This document shows positions 15,785-17,821 of a stretch of DNA of 17,821 nt, piece by piece. Where the stretch lies: the NCBI GenBank assembly GCA_002412545.1, contig DHVG01000024.1:48574-66394 (forward strand), read 5' to 3'. The stretch comes from Elusimicrobia bacterium UBA5214. GTDB lineage: Bacteria; Elusimicrobiota; UBA5214. Below the pieces are notes generated by a model. That model did no database searches. It saw only the letters and a program-made list of their open reading frames with translations, and was not told where the DNA came from. Numbering within the stretch: position 1 is the first letter of the stretch; every line of letters begins with the position of its first letter. The position numbers and the translations under genes were made by a program.

Positions 15785-17821
15785 CTACTGTTGCCAATTA
15801 CCACCCGGATTAAGATTATCGTCAAAGTCAACATCAATTACACCGCCATCAACATGTGAACTTTTAACATTAACCTGCGGTGTACCGTTAGCATTATTAT
15901 CAGTTGAAATATGACAGCGTGCACAGTCAAACTGATACCCACCACTCGGTGACATCTGTTTAGAACTACCGAGATGACTCCCGTGCAGATGAACACCATT
16001 TACATTCGGTAAAGTAGCGGCCTTATGACAGGAATTGCCACAACCTTGGGTTGTGCCCCACTGCGGATTAACCACTGTCCCTTGGTTGTTCGTATTCAAA
16101 GTATTCCCGTGACAGTAAAGATTCTGACAGGTACCTTGAGTATACTTAAATCCTTGGGCATCGGGTGACTCGGCTGCTTCTGCCCCTACTGAATAACTTG
16201 CTTCCGGATTTGTCGGTGCGCTACCGAGAACCGTAAAGGTTGTCTGGGCTACCCAGCCCGGATAAGTGCCGGGGTTAGGTTTACCGAGAGCATGTTTACC
16301 TGGCCAATCGGCTACTCCAGGTGAAGAATGACATTTACCGCAGCCATAGTCATAATAACTTGCTGTAGAATTGTTATCCGTGCCGGTTGAATGGTCAACA
16401 TGTAACGGATGCCCCCCAGATGCCGGTTCTGCCGGTGGACGGTAATGACAAACATTACATTCACTGGCACCGATGGTCTGATTCCATTGTCGGCTGGCAG
16501 CAGTTCCGTGACAATAGATATTTGAACAAGTGCCATTTATAGAACCGGTAGAGCAAGTTTTACCGTAACTATACGCTTCGCTACCGGTATAGCCAAAAGT
16601 TGAACCTAAAAGGGTAAAGTCCATATCTACCTCGCCGGTAGTATGTGAATAACTGGAAATGTAAACAATACCACGGTATTCAGGATGACATTTAGTACAG
16701 TTTTCCGCGGCGGGAGTATATTTATTCGTATGTTCAATATGTGCCCCGGCATCTGGTGGTCGTGCATGACAGGAGTCGCAGGTTGGGTCATTGGGCACTG
16801 GTGCATTACGCCAAACACCGAGGTTAGATTCGTAGTGACAGTCAATATTAGCACAGGTCATCGCTTCAGTACTGCGGGTAGCATTGCTATCAGTTTGGTT
16901 TTTGATATTTTTGAAATAGGTTGACTGATTAAATCCATCCCGATGTAAATCGGCAATACCCGCTGGTGAACCGGAAGTATTACTATCATGCCCGGCAGTA
17001 ACTGACGTATGACACCAGATACAGGTTTGGTTTTTCTTGTCGGTTTCTGAAGTACCGGACAGGATATTCCAATTTCTGGACGAAATCACGATAATATGTT
17101 TTTCATGTGCTCCGGCACGGTCAGGTGAACTCGTCCCGTTAACCGTACTTGTTGGCCACCAAACACCGGTATCCGGGTTACCATGACAGGTTGTGCAGGA
17201 ACCTTTAAATCCATCGCTATGCGAATGACAGGAGGTGCAACTATCTTTATTATTCCCACCATTATGTGCAGTTGGTGAACCATAATTTATCGTATAATAT
17301 TTATTTGCCTGATGACAGGTTTGACAGATTTTACTTTGGTCACCGAGAAAATCAGTAGGAGTGGCATAATCCGACGCTTTCGGAGCAAGACTGGTAAAGA
17401 GGAGCGCGCGCGTACCTAAACCGTTACTACTCGGTATCCCGGTAGTATTACTTGAATTCCGTGAAATTGTTGAACGGACCATTTTGTAATTAGTTTCACC
17501 GTGTGGGTCATGACAATCAACACATTTATAAGTTGTTATTAGCGGTGTAATTGCTCCTATACCCCAATCGCCGCCACCAGCACTGGTTATTGCTTGTGAA
17601 TGGGTATGAGTGCTGATACTTACCTTACTACTATTTGTTTGGTGACAATCACGACAGAAATTGCTAATGTCCCCACCAGCACCAAGATAACTCCCATTCA
17701 AACGGAATGGGTTAGTGGAAACCCGATGAGCGACACCAGAATTATGGCAGTCAGTACACTCGTCACTTGCCGAATCCTTTTTATGGGTTGAACCATACCA
17801 TTCGGAAGAAGAAATTTTTGC
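15785..17821 (-). CDS. Multiheme c-type cytochrome, C-terminal 678 residues (5' end beyond window)
   Basis: The reading frame runs without a stop from the right edge to TAA at 15785. A TTG at 17701 could be mistaken for a start, but the frame continues upstream through a CTDCH heme site (about 17746-17760) and NPFRL, which matches the paralogues, so the true start lies outside. The visible part carries 16 heme motifs. Order: CTDCH, CRDCH, a core with CVDCHDPHGE, CQTCH, CTSCHSH and CTTCHG, then CIWCH, CANIDCH, CDSCH, CTKCH, CSNIYCH, CNVCH, CGKCH, CQNLYCH, an unusual CGNSCH (three residues between the cysteines, 16025-16042) and CARCH. It ends NPGGNWQQ, a half-module like that of the next gene. 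Its role is presumably the same as its neighbours: extracytoplasmic electron transfer. Confidence 0.92.
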   Translation of the reverse strand, partial: AKISSSEWYGSTHKKDSASDECTDCHNSGVAHRVSTNPFRLNGSYLGAGGDISNFCRDCHQTNSSKVSISTHTHSQAITSAGGGDWGIGAITPLITTYKCVDCHDPHGETNYKMVRSTISRNSSNTTGIPSSNGLGTRALLFTSLAPKASDYATPTDFLGDQSKICQTCHQANKYYTINYGSPTAHNGGNNKDSCTSCHSHSDGFKGSCTTCHGNPDTGVWWPTSTVNGTSSPDRAGAHEKHIIVISSRNWNILSGTSETDKKNQTCIWCHTSVTAGHDSNTSGSPAGIADLHRDGFNQSTYFKNIKNQTDSNATRSTEAMTCANIDCHYESNLGVWRNAPVPNDPTCDSCHARPPDAGAHIEHTNKYTPAAENCTKCHPEYRGIVYISSYSHTTGEVDMDFTLLGSTFGYTGSEAYSYGKTCSTGSINGTCSNIYCHGTAASRQWNQTIGASECNVCHYRPPAEPASGGHPLHVDHSTGTDNNSTASYYDYGCGKCHSSPGVADWPGKHALGKPNPGTYPGWVAQTTFTVLGSAPTNPEASYSVGAEAAESPDAQGFKYTQGTCQNLYCHGNTLNTNNQGTVVNPQWGTTQGCGNSCHKAATLPNVNGVHLHGSHLGSSKQMSPSGGYQFDCARCHISTDNNANGTPQVNVKSSHVDGGVIDVDFDDNLNPGGNWQQ

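Noticed and set aside
15785..17701. Gene start at TTG 17701 for the rightmost cytochrome
   Set aside because: The frame stays open to the right edge and contains a CTDCH site and NPFRL like the paralogues, so the protein is truncated by the window rather than starting there.
1..17821. CRISPR-like regular repeats (recurring ATGACA...ACA blocks)
   Set aside because: They are the reverse complement of heme motifs in coding DNA, with irregular spacing and no constant repeat length.

Overview
The window is dominated by giant multiheme c-type cytochromes, all on the minus strand. There are four cytochrome genes: 15785..17821 (5' end outside the window), 12146..15748, 7656..12077 and 1..6692 (3' end outside the window). 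Together I count 115 heme-binding motifs: 16, 27, 34 and 38 respectively. The proteins are built from the repeating CxxxxCH...CxxCH...CxxCH unit known from Geobacter (the GSu_C4xC__C2xCH type). The amino-acid composition is rich in Ser, Thr, Tyr and Asn. Two of the genes start with clear Sec signal peptides. The leftmost protein instead carries a long non-heme head with a membrane anchor, three His-rich phage-tail-collar-like repeats and Ig/FN3-like domains. The proteins are therefore expected outside the cytoplasm and probably at the cell surface, in long-range electron transfer.

Between the second and third complete cytochromes (in transcription order) lies a small operon at 6726..7342: a Phd/YefM-like antitoxin gene, then hicB, then hicA. 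It has a good sigma-70-type promoter at 7452..7480 and a stem-loop in its leader. The leftmost giant cytochrome starts 33 bases after hicA, so it is probably read from the same promoter. The intergenic stretch 7343..7655 holds the promoter, the stem-loop, two short tandem-repeat arrays and a 14-bp palindrome, and I see no gene in it.

The most unusual points are these. (1) Degenerate 7-bp tandem repeats encode most of the hydrophobic core of two signal peptides, and related 7-bp arrays lie between genes. (2) A His-rich collar-like head is fused to a chain of at least 38 hemes. (3) One heme site has CX4CH, CX6CH and CX9CH versions at the same place in different module copies, and CX3CH sites occur elsewhere. 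(4) There is extensive modular duplication, including a roughly 2.2-kb repeat inside the leftmost gene and a closely similar ~0.65-kb segment shared by 1..661 and 13797..14460.

The organism cannot be fixed from the sequence. A fairly AT-rich, anaerobic, metal- or surface-respiring bacterium with an uncultivated-lineage style (7-bp repeats reading LSVIGYR-like peptides, as I recall from candidate phyla such as Omnitrophota or Elusimicrobiota) would fit, but this is a low-confidence inference. No rRNA, tRNA, CRISPR, transposase or replication gene was seen.
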